Source: JBBQFI01 sp038321775 (lineage in GTDB: Bacteria > Verrucomicrobiota > Verrucomicrobiia > Chthoniobacterales > UBA10450). From it: a stretch of 64,000 nucleotides of DNA. Within the stretch, counting starts at the first letter, position 1; each line of letters starts with the position of its first letter. The stretch lies in the NCBI GenBank assembly GCA_038321775.1, contig JBBQFI010000005.1, positions 62,001-126,000 on the forward strand, written 5' to 3'. Position numbers and translations under genes: made by a program. Positions 43,265 through 50,553 of the stretch are shown here, in pieces. Under the pieces are notes generated by a model. That model made no database searches, had not been told where the DNA came from, and saw only the letters and a list, made by a program, of their open reading frames with translations.

Positions 43265-43714
43265 TCAACGCGGCCGCTTCGACACCAGCACCGTCGCTGT
43301 CTGCGTGAAAACGATTTCGTCGTTTTGATTTCGTGTGGCGTAACGAATCCGCGCCGTCCCACGATCCGCTCTTGAGCGCGACTCTTGCACCTCAACAATC
43401 TCCAGTCGTAAGCGCAGCGTATCGCCAGGCCGCACCGCCATAGGGAAACGCATCTCATCGACACCGAGACCAATCGCGCCCCCGGCAAGATTGAGATCGC
43501 TCGTCACCAGCAAACGCATCGTGATCGCCGCGGTATGCCAGCCGCTCGCCACCAGACTGCCGAAAACACTTTTCTTCGCCGCTTCGCGATCGAGATGAAA
43601 CGGTTGCGGATCAAACTCACGCGCAAATTGCATGATCGCGCTCTCGGTCACTTCATAAGGGCCGGACTCGAATCGATCACCGACTTTTAAATCTTCAAGA
43701 TATCGCTCCGTCAT
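43265..43714 (-). CDS. MaoC family dehydratase
   Basis: 149 residues from the ATG at 43714. The hot-dog fold is marked by EDLKVGDRFESGPYEVTESA and the hydratase 2 motif FDPQPFHLDREAAKKSVFGS, then LVASGWHTAAITMRL. The conserved Asp and His are present. It probably hydrates an enoyl-CoA-like substrate. It is the last chromosomal-type gene before the cassette array, with a 9-base gap to the convergent prc end. Confidence 0.88.
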   Translation of the reverse strand: MTERYLEDLKVGDRFESGPYEVTESAIMQFAREFDPQPFHLDREAAKKSVFGSLVASGWHTAAITMRLLVTSDLNLAGGAIGLGVDEMRFPMAVRPGDTLRLRLEIVEVQESRSRADRGTARIRYATRNQNDEIVFTQTATVLVSKRPR

Positions 43715-43796
43715 TGGAAACACTGTATCCGCATCTCATCACTGATTCGATGAACGGACGGTCCGCGGTTAGTCGCCCTCGGTTGGTTTGAGTCGG

Positions 43797-44285
43797 CTAG
43801 CCCTGAAACCATAAATAGAGCTTGTCATCGTCCGGCTTTTTGTAAATTGAGATCAATCCTCCTTCCTCGACGAGGGAGCCTACGTAGTTGTCTTTGGACG
43901 GATTAGGAAACCAAGACGGCCACTCTGCAGGCAGCGTTTGCAAGATCTTGTCGTTATGTTGGTGGAAGAACGGATCAGCACGCCATGCTTCTAGGTGATG
44001 CTCCAGCTCATCGGCTGGGATGGAAATCGACGCAAAGTAGATGTGCCGCTTGTCCTGAAGAGAATTTCCCAACACGCGCTCGGCCTTACACCAGGTCCAA
44101 ACGCGGCGGATACGATCGGCTTTGTAGCCAAGAAAAATTCCGCGATTCCAAAAATCTGCTTCGGATGTCAAGCCGTCCGGCCAGTCACCATAACCGGTCC
44201 GGCCCGTGAACGCGTCATCGAGCCAAAAATACCCGCCGACAGCCAAAACCGGTATGGCGATGAAAGGCCACAGCTTCACAGACAA
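43797..44285 (-). CDS. Cassette gene 10 of array 1: membrane-anchored hypothetical protein
   Basis: 162 residues. A hydrophobic N-terminus (KLWPFIAIPVLAVGGYFW) acts as signal or anchor; the rest is polar and Trp-rich (FWNRGIFLGYKADRIRRVW, FYPNPSKDNYVG-type segments). No family was recognised. The ATG is 1 base from the end of the attC-like site at 44287, as expected for a cassette. It is the last gene of the array on the MaoC side; no clear terminal attC was found beyond it. Confidence 0.6.
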   Translation of the reverse strand: MSVKLWPFIAIPVLAVGGYFWLDDAFTGRTGYGDWPDGLTSEADFWNRGIFLGYKADRIRRVWTWCKAERVLGNSLQDKRHIYFASISIPADELEHHLEAWRADPFFHQHNDKILQTLPAEWPSWFPNPSKDNYVGSLVEEGGLISIYKKPDDDKLYLWFQG

Positions 44286-44286
44286 G

Positions 44287-44395
44287 ACCTGAACGAAAAC
44301 AAGATCAACGACCGCTGGTTTGGGTGCAATGTCGCTTTCTCCTTACTCGCATTCTTACATGCCAGCCAGTGGTGCGCTGCGTCGGTTGGTTAGGC
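44287..44395 (-). repeat. attC-like site 9 of array 1 (degenerate R' box)
   Basis: Plus-strand ends: CCTGAACGAAAACAAGATCA (left, degenerate) and GTTAGGC at 44389-44395 (right, matching GTTRRRY). It lies between cassettes 9 and 10. One core box departs from consensus. Confidence 0.6.
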
Positions 44396-44704
44396 GGTTG
44401 ACGTGGCAGCGGGACACCTACTCTCTGAAAAAAGTGGTGGCGCTCCGAGCCGTCGAAAAAAGCCGGACTGCATACAGCAATGCTTGAACCTGCGAGTGGA
44501 TCCGCAAGGACATGGATCGTTGCGACCGAGCTTCTCTGAAAGGTGCTTATCGCCGTGAACGATGCGAACACCTCGTTTAACGTGTGTCTCGGACGGGAAT
44601 CCGCGACGGCGCTTGCTAGTGCGCTCGAAAAAAGGAGCCGTCGTGATTGATGTGATTGTGTGCCATACAGCCTCCTCGATGAATGAACTCTGATGAAACC
44701 GCAA
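44390..44704 (-). CDS. Cassette gene 9 of array 1: SEC-C motif protein
   Basis: 104 residues. Near the C-terminus, KLGRNDPCPCGSTRRFKHCC is a clear SEC-C zinc-binding motif, as at the end of SecA and in many small adaptor proteins. The N-terminal 60 residues are basic and unassigned. The stop lies in the attC-like site. SEC-C domains bind zinc and often contact ribosomal or SecB-like partners, but the role of this small form is unknown. Confidence 0.6.
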   Translation of the reverse strand: MRFHQSSFIEEAVWHTITSITTAPFFERTSKRRRGFPSETHVKRGVRIVHGDKHLSEKLGRNDPCPCGSTRRFKHCCMQSGFFRRLGAPPLFSESRCPAATSTA

Positions 44705-44733
44705 ATCTTCGCAAGAGTCAAGAATTCCTCACC

Positions 44734-44844
44734 ATCTAACGAGACCCAAGATCAGCGACCGCGCGAACGAGCGTTGCTTTCACTTCTTCCTTCTTCATTC
44801 AGCCTTCATCCCTTGCAATAGTTCGCTGCATCGCGTGGTTAGAT
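44734..44844 (-). repeat. attC-like site 8 of array 1
   Basis: 111 bp, bounded by ATCTAAC (44734-44740) and GTTAGAT (44838-44844), both matching the integron core consensus. The inner part is nearly identical for about 75 bases to the site at 47498-47607, showing a shared attC family as in Vibrio VCRs. Confidence 0.85.
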
Positions 44845-45198
44845 TTTGGCTGGTTGGGATAACGCAAGGAATATGACACGACCGTCTGCAAACGCGATTG
44901 TCGCAAGGCCACCAAGTCGCACCAGCCACGTCGCTGCCTCGCGATCGCTAAAGGTAACGGTGCCTGTTGTGTCGTGGAAGGCAACATGACTGTATCCCTT
45001 AAGCCATTGTTGGCGGGTGACGACATGATAAGTGTCGAGAATCTTTCCGAACGCGGCGCGATCCACGGATAGCCCTCCTTGCTGCGCCGAATCCACGGAG
45101 AAGGAAACGATATCCTTGGACGAGGGCTGCCAAGGAGCAGCGGCGCTAACAACGGCGAAAAGACAGAGAACAGCGCTGATAGTGACGATAGCTCTCAC
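44839..45198 (-). CDS. Cassette gene 8 of array 1: secreted hypothetical protein
   Basis: 119 residues. Signal peptide (1 to about 20, LCLFAVVSAAAPW) and a mature part with FSVDSAQQGGLSVDRAAFG, then TYHVVTRQQWLKGYSHVAFH and TWLVRLGGLATIAFADG. No family was recognised; it is probably periplasmic. The stop codon lies in the core box of the attC-like site at 44838. Confidence 0.6.
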   Translation of the reverse strand: MRAIVTISAVLCLFAVVSAAAPWQPSSKDIVSFSVDSAQQGGLSVDRAAFGKILDTYHVVTRQQWLKGYSHVAFHDTTGTVTFSDREAATWLVRLGGLATIAFADGRVIFLALSQPAKI

Positions 45199-45212
45199 GG
45201 CTTTTGTATCTC

Positions 45213-45303
45213 ACGTAACTCAAAATCAGCAACCGTGCGACTTAGAAGGGACATTCGCATGCTCTCAAAGCCAAACATAAGCACGGTCCGTGCTTAATTA
45301 GGT
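45213..45303 (-). repeat. attC-like site 7 of array 1 (degenerate)
   Basis: 91 bp bounded by ACGTAAC (45213-45219) and ATTAGGT (45297-45303). The inner CTCAAAATCAGCAACCG resembles the GACCCAAGATCAGCGACCG arm of the other sites. A perfect 19-bp palindrome, TAAGCACGG-T-CCGTGCTTA, occupies 45278-45296. Confidence 0.6.
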
Positions 45304-46004
45304 CGCGGCGCACCCAATTTCGATAACCGCTGCAAGTGACGCAATGGTAAAATCCTGTCCGTGGGTAGAAACCGCCCCGGAACGATCTATGAAAGCCGAC
45401 CGAACTCCTGAGCGCCGAGGACATCCTTCGGCTCGTTGCCGACATAGAGCATCTCATCCGCTGCAACGCCGAGCGCAGAAGCCAAAGCGCGATAACCAGA
45501 TGGATCGGGTTTGCGGAAACCGACCATCGTTGAAGTAATAACGCTATCCAACAGGTCGGAAATGTGTGCTCCGTCGAGGTCGCGCTGCACGAACTTCATT
45601 GGCATGCCGTACGGGACATCCGTGAGCGCGCCCAGGCGCATACCCGCAGCGCGAAGCATGCGCAGCACGCGGAGTGTCTCGGGAAATACACACATCCGCT
45701 GCTGAAAAAACATGAAGAACGCGTCGACGCAGATCTGCAAATACTTGGAAGGCGGCAAAGACCAGCTATGCAGAACGCGCGAGAATATCTCATCGGCACC
45801 GACTTCGTTGGTGCGCGGCCGCACCCGTGTGTTGTACTCGAGGAGAATGTGGCAAGCGGCGGAAATCTCCGCGGGTGAAGGAGAGGCCGCACACGCGCGA
45901 GCGACTCCTGCGAGCGCGTCGCCATATAATGAGGCCCAGTCAAGCGGGGTGTCGGCGTAATAAAGAAGAGTGTCGCCGACATCAAATCCTATAGCGCGAA
46001 TCAT
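45298..46004 (-). pseudogene. Cassette gene 7 of array 1: HAD hydrolase, frameshifted
   Basis: The first frame (ATG at 46004) has IRAIGFDVGDTLLYYADTPL (HAD motif I, DVGDT), a cap, KPDPSGYRALASALGV (motif III) and MLYVGNEPKDVLGAQ (motif IV), then ends early at 45387. Another frame continues SGVRSAFIDRSGAVSTHGQD and ends ALAAVIEI-GCAAT at a TAA (45298), the expected tail. A 1-base shift near 45415 separates them. The four catalytic motifs precede it, so even the truncated form might work. Confidence 0.65.
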
Positions 46005-46019
46005 AAGGAACAACTAGCT

Positions 46020-46136
46020 GCCTAACGAGACATACGATCAGCTACTGCTCGCGACAACGCAATATCGCTTTCTCTCAACACTCATCCATCAACCCTCAGC
46101 ATTCGTAGAACAGCGGTTGCATCGCCTGGTTAGATG
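46020..46136 (-). repeat. attC-like site 6 of array 1
   Basis: 117 bp bounded by GCCTAAC (46020-46026) and GTTAGAT (46130-46136). The left arm GAGACATACGATCAGC resembles the other sites. Confidence 0.8.
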
Positions 46137-46360
46137 ATTGGACGTGCCACAACGCCATGACGAGAGCACACGGTCGTAGCAGTGGGGAAGTCGATTTCTG
46201 TGTTTTGCGTGACGAAGATGTTCAGCTCCATGAGCGTAGCAATCACTCTGTGAGCAGGCAGACGAAGCGTCACCGCGAGATCGCGGACTAACACTGGATC
46301 GGAAACTAGGACGACGCGTTGCGGCGAATCATCTCCTTCGGGCTCGGGCGGCGAAATCAT
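46130..46360 (-). CDS. Cassette gene 6 of array 1: IF2 N-terminal-domain-like protein
   Basis: 76 residues. The core VRDLAVTLRLPAHRVIATLM, then ELNIFVTQNTEIDFPTATTV, follows the IF2_N helical pattern (RELAxxLxVxxxxVIKxLMxLGI) seen at the start of translation initiation factor IF-2. It is a stand-alone domain. Both start and stop codons overlap attC core boxes, so the gene fills the whole cassette. A role in the ribosome or as a decoy is conceivable but not shown. Confidence 0.6.
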   Translation of the reverse strand: MISPPEPEGDDSPQRVVLVSDPVLVRDLAVTLRLPAHRVIATLMELNIFVTQNTEIDFPTATTVCSRHGVVARPII

Positions 46361-46505
46361 CTAACGAGACACAAGATCAGCGACCGCTCTCCACGGCGAG
46401 TCTGCGACTGTCGATAGTAAGCTTTGCTTTTACTTCGTCCTTCATAATTTTTCCTTCATCTTTGCCGCACAGCGGCCAGCGATTCGCTGGATCGCTTGGT
46501 TAGGC
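46359..46505 (-). repeat. attC-like site 5 of array 1
   Basis: 147 bp bounded by ATCTAAC (46359-46365) and GTTAGGC (46499-46505). The left arm GAGACACAAGATCAGCGACC is shared with other sites. Confidence 0.8.
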
Positions 46506-46506
46506 C

Positions 46507-46932
46507 TTAGAGGATTTGCCAAGCATTCCATGGTGTATTCGCGTCGTCGCCGTCACGTTTCCGGAACTCTTTTTTCCATCGCATCCCGACAGCCCTCTTA
46601 AACTCAGTCTGGATGGCTCGGAGAATCTCAACGATCTGTGTCTCGCAAGCGAACTTCTCGAGCCGCGTCGCACTGATGTACTTACACCAGCGGGGAACAA
46701 CGTACTCGTCGTAAATTCGAGGTGCGTCCCAATAATGGTATGTCGAAACGTCAAGGATGCCGTCCTTCGGTTTCGTGTGCGCCAACGAATAGATCTTGCT
46801 GAAGAGCGAGCGGAACTGCTTCTTGTAGCGGCCCTCGTATCGGAATTTGCCGCACTCCAAAGCGCCCGTCGATAACAGATATATCGACTTGCCGGCCTGT
46901 TTTTGTTGACCAACTTTGATTTTTGTTACCAC
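46507..46932 (-). CDS. Cassette gene 5 of array 1: hypothetical protein
   Basis: 141 residues with a GTG start. It begins VTKIKVGQQKQAGKSIYLLS and is rich in Lys, Tyr, Trp and aromatic residues (STYHYWDAPRIYDEYVVP, MRWKKEFRKRDGDDANTP). No family was recognised, though Tyr/Arg placement is reminiscent of small nucleic-acid-binding or nuclease-like proteins. The stop is 1 base past the attC core. Other frames of this cassette are less protein-like. Confidence 0.5.
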   Translation of the reverse strand: MVTKIKVGQQKQAGKSIYLLSTGALECGKFRYEGRYKKQFRSLFSKIYSLAHTKPKDGILDVSTYHYWDAPRIYDEYVVPRWCKYISATRLEKFACETQIVEILRAIQTEFKRAVGMRWKKEFRKRDGDDANTPWNAWQIL

Positions 46933-46945
46933 GGCGCGAGTGAAG

Positions 46946-47068
46946 GCCTAACGAGACACAAGATCAGCGACCGCTGGCGAGAGCGCGCGTCGCTGCTGGT
47001 TGAGTATGGAAGTCATCGAAAGCTCGAACCTGGCGCGGCCAGCGGTTGGCTGCATCGCCTGGTTAGAT
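46946..47068 (-). repeat. attC-like site 4 of array 1
   Basis: 123 bp bounded by GCCTAAC (46946-46952) and GTTAGAT (47062-47068). Inner arms ACCGCTGG and CCAGCGGT pair, giving the folded attC hairpin. Confidence 0.85.
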
Positions 47069-47499
47069 GTTTGGGCGGCTTCACTGTGATCATGAAGATA
47101 AAGCTCGTATCTGCGTCGCACAAGAAATCCGTAAGCAATCACTGCAAGGCTGAATCCAATGATGAGAGCAAAGGTGAGGAAGCGGATACGAAGAGGATAA
47201 CGCGGCTCCGAGGAGAAAAATATGAGCGGCGAGAGCAACAGACCCATACCTCCGAAGGCGGGAATAACGAGCCAGGCAAATCGCGAATGACGCGCATAGA
47301 GGATTAGAAATGCCAAGAAAAGCGCATCACTGAGAGCCGCTGACAAGGCAACGTGATGTGACGTAACCATCTTGTAGAGGTCTAAGCCGAGGAGGACCAG
47401 TGCGATCATCGCGAGCCAAGTTAGTGGATTCTTGCCGCGCTGTTCTTGCTCCCTCGCCTGCCACCAGAGCTGAAGCCGCTCGACGAAGCGCTGTATCAT
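46948..47499 (-). CDS. Cassette gene 4 of array 1: multi-helix membrane protein
   Basis: 183 residues as an open frame, of which the last 45 (NQAMQPTAGRARFELS and beyond) are attC read-through. The N-terminal 130 have four hydrophobic segments (WLAMIALVLLGLDLYK, ALSDALFLAFLILYA, LVIPAFGGMGLLLSP, LTFALIIGFSLAVIAYG). It shares the pattern of the membrane protein of array 2 at 62882-63358, so the two are paralogous cassettes. Function unknown. Confidence 0.6.
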   Translation of the reverse strand: MIQRFVERLQLWWQAREQEQRGKNPLTWLAMIALVLLGLDLYKMVTSHHVALSAALSDALFLAFLILYARHSRFAWLVIPAFGGMGLLLSPLIFFSSEPRYPLRIRFLTFALIIGFSLAVIAYGFLVRRRYELYLHDHSEAAQTSNQAMQPTAGRARFELSMTSILNQQRRALSPAVADLVSR

Positions 47500-47607
47500 C
47501 TAACGAGACCCAAGATCAGCGACCGCGCGAACGAGCGTTGCTTTCACTTCTTCCTTCTTCATTCAGCCTTCATCCTTGGAATGGTTCGCTCCATCGCCTG
47601 GTTAGAT
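47498..47607 (-). repeat. attC-like site 3 of array 1
   Basis: 110 bp bounded by ATCTAAC (47498-47504) and GTTAGAT (47601-47607); nearly identical inside to the site at 44734. Confidence 0.85.
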
Positions 47608-47625
47608 GGTTTGGGTAGCTGCATG

Positions 47626-47904
47626 TCAGAACGTGATCAGTAGGGCTTCGACGACTCTCCAATGCTCGGGAAGCCTCCTAAGTCGGAATAGCTGTCGATC
47701 TGATGTCTGCACTTCGAGTTCGACACGCGAAATTCGCCGGAACGCAACGATGCGTGCCGCGGTGTGAGCGCGAACAAGGGGCGTAATCTCGCGCCTCTCC
47801 TGCTCGGCGACGTCTCCGTAGATGTATGGGCGCTGAACTGATGCGCATGACGCCAAACTCTCTACGGCTGAAATGACCATTGCTGACACGAGTGGCTTCA
47901 CCAT
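47626..47904 (-). CDS. Cassette gene 3 of array 1: small lipoprotein-like protein
   Basis: 92 residues. An N-terminal hydrophobic stretch ending LASCAS suggests a lipobox. The body has YGDVAEQERREITPLVRAH and RVELEVQTSDRQLFRLRRLP. No family recognised. The start codon overlaps the attC core at 47903, as for other cassettes. Confidence 0.5.
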   Translation of the reverse strand: MVKPLVSAMVISAVESLASCASVQRPYIYGDVAEQERREITPLVRAHTAARIVAFRRISRVELEVQTSDRQLFRLRRLPEHWRVVEALLITF

Positions 47905-48096
47905 CTAACGAGACCCAAGATCAGCGACGGCTGGCGAGGGCGAGCGTGGCTGCGGGTTGAATATGGAAGTCATCGAAAGCTAGAATGGAGTCCGCGGGAG
48001 CGGCGCGACATAGATGGAAAAGCCGAAGGCCGAGGTCATGGGGATGAACGAGTCAACGCGGAGCGGCCAGCGGTTGGCTGCATCGCATGGTTAGAT
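47903..48096 (-). repeat. attC-like site 2 of array 1, long variant
   Basis: 194 bp bounded by ATCTAAC (47903-47909) and GTTAGAT (48090-48096), longer than the usual 110-147 because of a central loop. The arms CAAGATCAGCGAC and GTTGGCTGCATCGCATGG are shared with the other sites. Confidence 0.75.
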
Positions 48097-48108
48097 GTTG
48101 GCGACATG

Positions 48109-48369
48109 CTAGCTGACCTCACGCGAGACACGGAAATCTGCGCCGGTGGTCTGGAGCATCTGCGTGATCTCATAGACTGCCTCCTCGCGAACATCATGCA
48201 AGGTGACCAACTCGCGAGCATGTATCTGGCGAGCTAAACGTCGTATCTCGCTCTGAGATGCCTTGACTCCGCGGCGCAACCGCCGCTTGAGCTCGGATGT
48301 GGCATGAGCATCCCAACCCGTGAAGCCAACGTAATCGTCTCTCCAGCCGAGGATCTCGATCGTGGACAT
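48109..48369 (-). CDS. Cassette gene 2 of array 1: small ribosomal-protein-like domain
   Basis: 86 residues. The C-terminal part LVTLHDVREEAVYEITQMLQ, then TGADFRV, follows an alpha/beta pattern seen in L7/L12-C-terminal or ClpS-like domains; the N-terminal half is basic (RRLRRGVKASQSEIRRLAR). Low confidence in the fold. No catalytic motif is visible. Confidence 0.45.
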   Translation of the reverse strand: MSTIEILGWRDDYVGFTGWDAHATSELKRRLRRGVKASQSEIRRLARQIHARELVTLHDVREEAVYEITQMLQTTGADFRVSREVS

Positions 48370-48377
48370 GATACATC

Positions 48378-48500
48378 ATCTAACGAGAACAAGGTGAGCG
48401 ACGGCGACCGAGAGCGAGGGCGGAGAACATAGAAGACATTGTAGCTACTCTGCGCGTGGAGGCAAGGCGGGGCGCCGTTCGCTCCACCGTCTGGTTAGAC
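48378..48500 (-). repeat. attC-like site 1 of array 1
   Basis: 123 bp bounded by ATCTAAC (48378-48384) and GTTAGAC (48494-48500). It separates cassettes 1 and 2. Confidence 0.8.
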
Positions 48501-48516
48501 GTATGTAGTGAAGGTA

Positions 48517-49014
48517 TCAAGGACGTTGCGAGACTTGTTCTTTGATGACAAGCGAATCGAGAATAGCCTGATAAGTGTTTCTTCGCGATTTCATCGCCCC
48601 CGCAAGATCATTCGCAGTAATTAAGACTAAGACTCCGTTGCGGCACGCTCCCACAACGATCCAAACGCGGGGCCCGACATCATCCGTGTGATTGAACTCA
48701 CCTATGATTCCGTTCCAGTTGTTGTGCAACCTAGGTGCGAGCTCAGAAACAACCGTCCAGTCCTTGCTTGCGCGCTGAATCAAGTGCTTGGCGAGCTCAA
48801 CCGTAGCTGTCTCGCCGTAATAGGCAGAAATTGTCACGGCTCCGGTCTCGTCTGGTGGACTAATGTTTGCGACACTGTCGTCGTGCGCAACGTGCCAGTC
48901 AGCCGGATAATGAACAGTGTAAAGTCCGGCCGGCCCAGTAAAGGCCGCAAGCTCTTCACCAGATAAGCGACCAAGGAACGTGAACATCGACATTAGAAAC
49001 ATAACGCGCCGCAT
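48517..49014 (-). CDS. Cassette gene 1 of array 1: secreted hypothetical protein
   Basis: 165 residues. Signal peptide (MFLMSMFTFLGRLSGEELAA) then a beta-rich body (FTGPAGLYTVHYPADWHVAH, IVVGACRNGVLVLITANDL) that resembles PsbP- or DUF1795-like secreted proteins. It starts directly after the attI-like leader (core GTTAGAC at 49017-49023), so it is the newest cassette by array position. Confidence 0.65.
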   Translation of the reverse strand: MRRVMFLMSMFTFLGRLSGEELAAFTGPAGLYTVHYPADWHVAHDDSVANISPPDETGAVTISAYYGETATVELAKHLIQRASKDWTVVSELAPRLHNNWNGIIGEFNHTDDVGPRVWIVVGACRNGVLVLITANDLAGAMKSRRNTYQAILDSLVIKEQVSQRP

Positions 49015-49016
49015 AC

Positions 49017-49079
49017 GTCTAACGAGAGTTGTGCGAATGTTCGCAATTAATTACGAACATTTTTTCGCCTATCTCGGAA
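49017..49079 (-). promoter_or_regulatory. attI-like leader of array 1
   Basis: Read on the minus strand, 65 bp precede the first cassette ATG and end in the core GTTAGAC followed by GTATG. It shares ATAGGCGAAAAAATGTTCG and a palindromic GCGAA(C/T)ATTCG block with the leader of array 2 at 61796-61860, which has the same length and the opposite orientation. This shared leader is the best candidate for attI. No integrase gene is adjacent. Confidence 0.75.
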
Positions 49080-49306
49080 GTTGCGCCGGGAAATGGCGTT
49101 TTCAGGTTCGACCGGGGAAACATTTGCTCTGTAGTGTCGTTTTTTGACCCCAACGATGGCAAGCCGAAAAGGTGAATTAGTAGCCTCGCGGGGAGATTAT
49201 TCAACAGGAGGGAACAGAGACAACAATGCTCAATCGGCGCGCTCGGCGAGCGCGCCCTACCATATACCTAACTTCACGTTCGACGCACCTAAGGCGTAAG
49301 ACCTGG

Positions 49307-49457
49307 TTACGGATTTGGCGGTGTGGGATTTGGCTCGTTAGGTTTGGAGGCGCGGCGGCCGCGGTCGTTGACGTGGCGGGCGGCGAACCAGGCATCGCTA
49401 AATTGCCGGCCGATGTCGCTGGCGATGGCGAACTGCGGGAGGTAGTCGTCGCACACG
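49307..49457 (-). pseudogene. C-terminal gene fragment
   Basis: The minus strand reads DYLPQFAIASDIGRQFSDAW then FAARHVNDRGRRA, with a TAA at 49307. It looks like the end of a protein, but no start or domain is present. A CCTAACGA octamer lies in it (49335-49342). Confidence 0.3.
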
Positions 49458-49479
49458 GTTTTCTAGCCGCGCGTTTCTC

Positions 49480-50058
49480 TTATTGAGAAAGGTCGATACC
49501 GGGACCATACCCGCGCCGGTAGCGCTGCATCGTAATTCCAGAATCGACTCGCGCGCGGCCGCGTGGCGTTCGGCCAAATACGGTGACCGGTGTGCCGACG
49601 TCGACGGCATTGAAAATCGCGATCGCGTTTCGTTCCGGTAAACGCACACAGCCATGCGAGGCGGCGTACCCGGGAAGAATGCCCGCGTGCAAACCATTCG
49701 CACCATCGAAGCGAACGAAGTAACGCATCGGCGCGGGAACAAATTTGCAGCCGCGCGGAACTCGCGTGTCGGAATCGGCGTCGGTCACCACGGTGTTACC
49801 ACGCCCATCGACAATCCGGCCGTATATGTTGGAAAAATGATTGCGTTCCTTTTCAATGACCTTGAACGAACCGGTGTCGGTCAGATGGCCGTAACGGCCC
49901 GAGGAAATCGGCGTCGATAAAAGCGCGCGACCGTCGCGAATGAGATACGCAGTTTGCTGCTGCAGATCGATTTCGATCGAATACGGATTCGATTGCGCCG
50001 AGATCGTTCGGCCCAAAGCAAAAATCAAAATCGCAACAATCTCTAACGCCCTTCGCAT
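49480..50058 (-). CDS. L,D-transpeptidase (ErfK/YbiS/YhnG family)
   Basis: 192 residues from the ATG at 50058. Signal peptide (LEIVAILIFALGRTIS), then an L,D-transpeptidase domain: YSIEIDLQQQTAYLIRDGRA, and the catalytic block LHAGILPGYAASHGCVRLPE with the Cys nucleophile and His. It cross-links peptidoglycan or attaches proteins to it in the periplasm. A second, decayed L,D-transpeptidase gene lies at 59264-59860. Confidence 0.85.
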   Translation of the reverse strand: MRRALEIVAILIFALGRTISAQSNPYSIEIDLQQQTAYLIRDGRALLSTPISSGRYGHLTDTGSFKVIEKERNHFSNIYGRIVDGRGNTVVTDADSDTRVPRGCKFVPAPMRYFVRFDGANGLHAGILPGYAASHGCVRLPERNAIAIFNAVDVGTPVTVFGRTPRGRARVDSGITMQRYRRGYGPGIDLSQ

Positions 50059-50097
50059 AACGCAATGAAGTGAGACGCGATTGCGCCTCAAAAATTC

Positions 50098-50553
50098 AGA
50101 CGGCGATGGGCGCTTTGATCGCAGGATACGAATCGTAACTGTAAGCTGCGTGCTAATCCCTCTCCCCATGGGAGAGGGTAGGGTGAGGGCTTTTGGGAAT
50201 AGCGTCGTGACCCTCACCTTAATCCTCTCCCTCAAGGAGAGGAAACACGGACTATGCAATTCATTGCCCCGGTTCTTGATGCATTTCTCTGGTTTTCCTC
50301 AGCGAATTGCATCCCTCGAAAAAATTTAAACCGCGATCGGCGCTTTGATCGCAGGATGCGGATCGTAACCGACAAGCTGCGTGCTGATTCCTCGCCCCGT
50401 GGGAGAGGGTAGGGTGAGGGCTTTGGGGAATAGCGCCGTGACCCTCACCTTAATCCTCTCCCTCAGGGAGAGGAAACACGGACGATGCAATCACTGCTCC
50501 GGTTCTTTATGCAGTTTCCCGGTTTCCCCAGCGAATTGCATTCCCGAGAAAAT
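50098..50553. repeat. Two extra copies of the thyA 3' end in a 230-bp tandem unit
   Basis: Copies of the thyA end (for example the shared GCTTTGATCGC) lie at 50112 and 50342, with intact thyA at 50570: periods of 230 and 228 bp. Each unit continues into a hairpin region with CCCTCTCCC/GGGAGAGGG and GGGTGAGGG/CCCTCACC arms. The unit-1 copy is more diverged. Each copy has the orientation of thyA and lies downstream of it. Confidence 0.85.

Noticed and set aside
43730..43800. Possible terminal attC of array 1 next to MaoC
   Set aside because: Only a GTTAGTC-like box is visible and no matching arm was found, so it is not called.
49040..49060. LexA-like box in the attI-like leader (TGTTCG...CGAACA)
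   Set aside because: The half-sites are about ten bases apart, too far for a canonical LexA site; kept only as part of the conserved leader.
49226..49486. Plus-strand frame of 86 codons
   Set aside because: Low-complexity and opposite a coherent C-terminal fragment on the minus strand (49307-49457).
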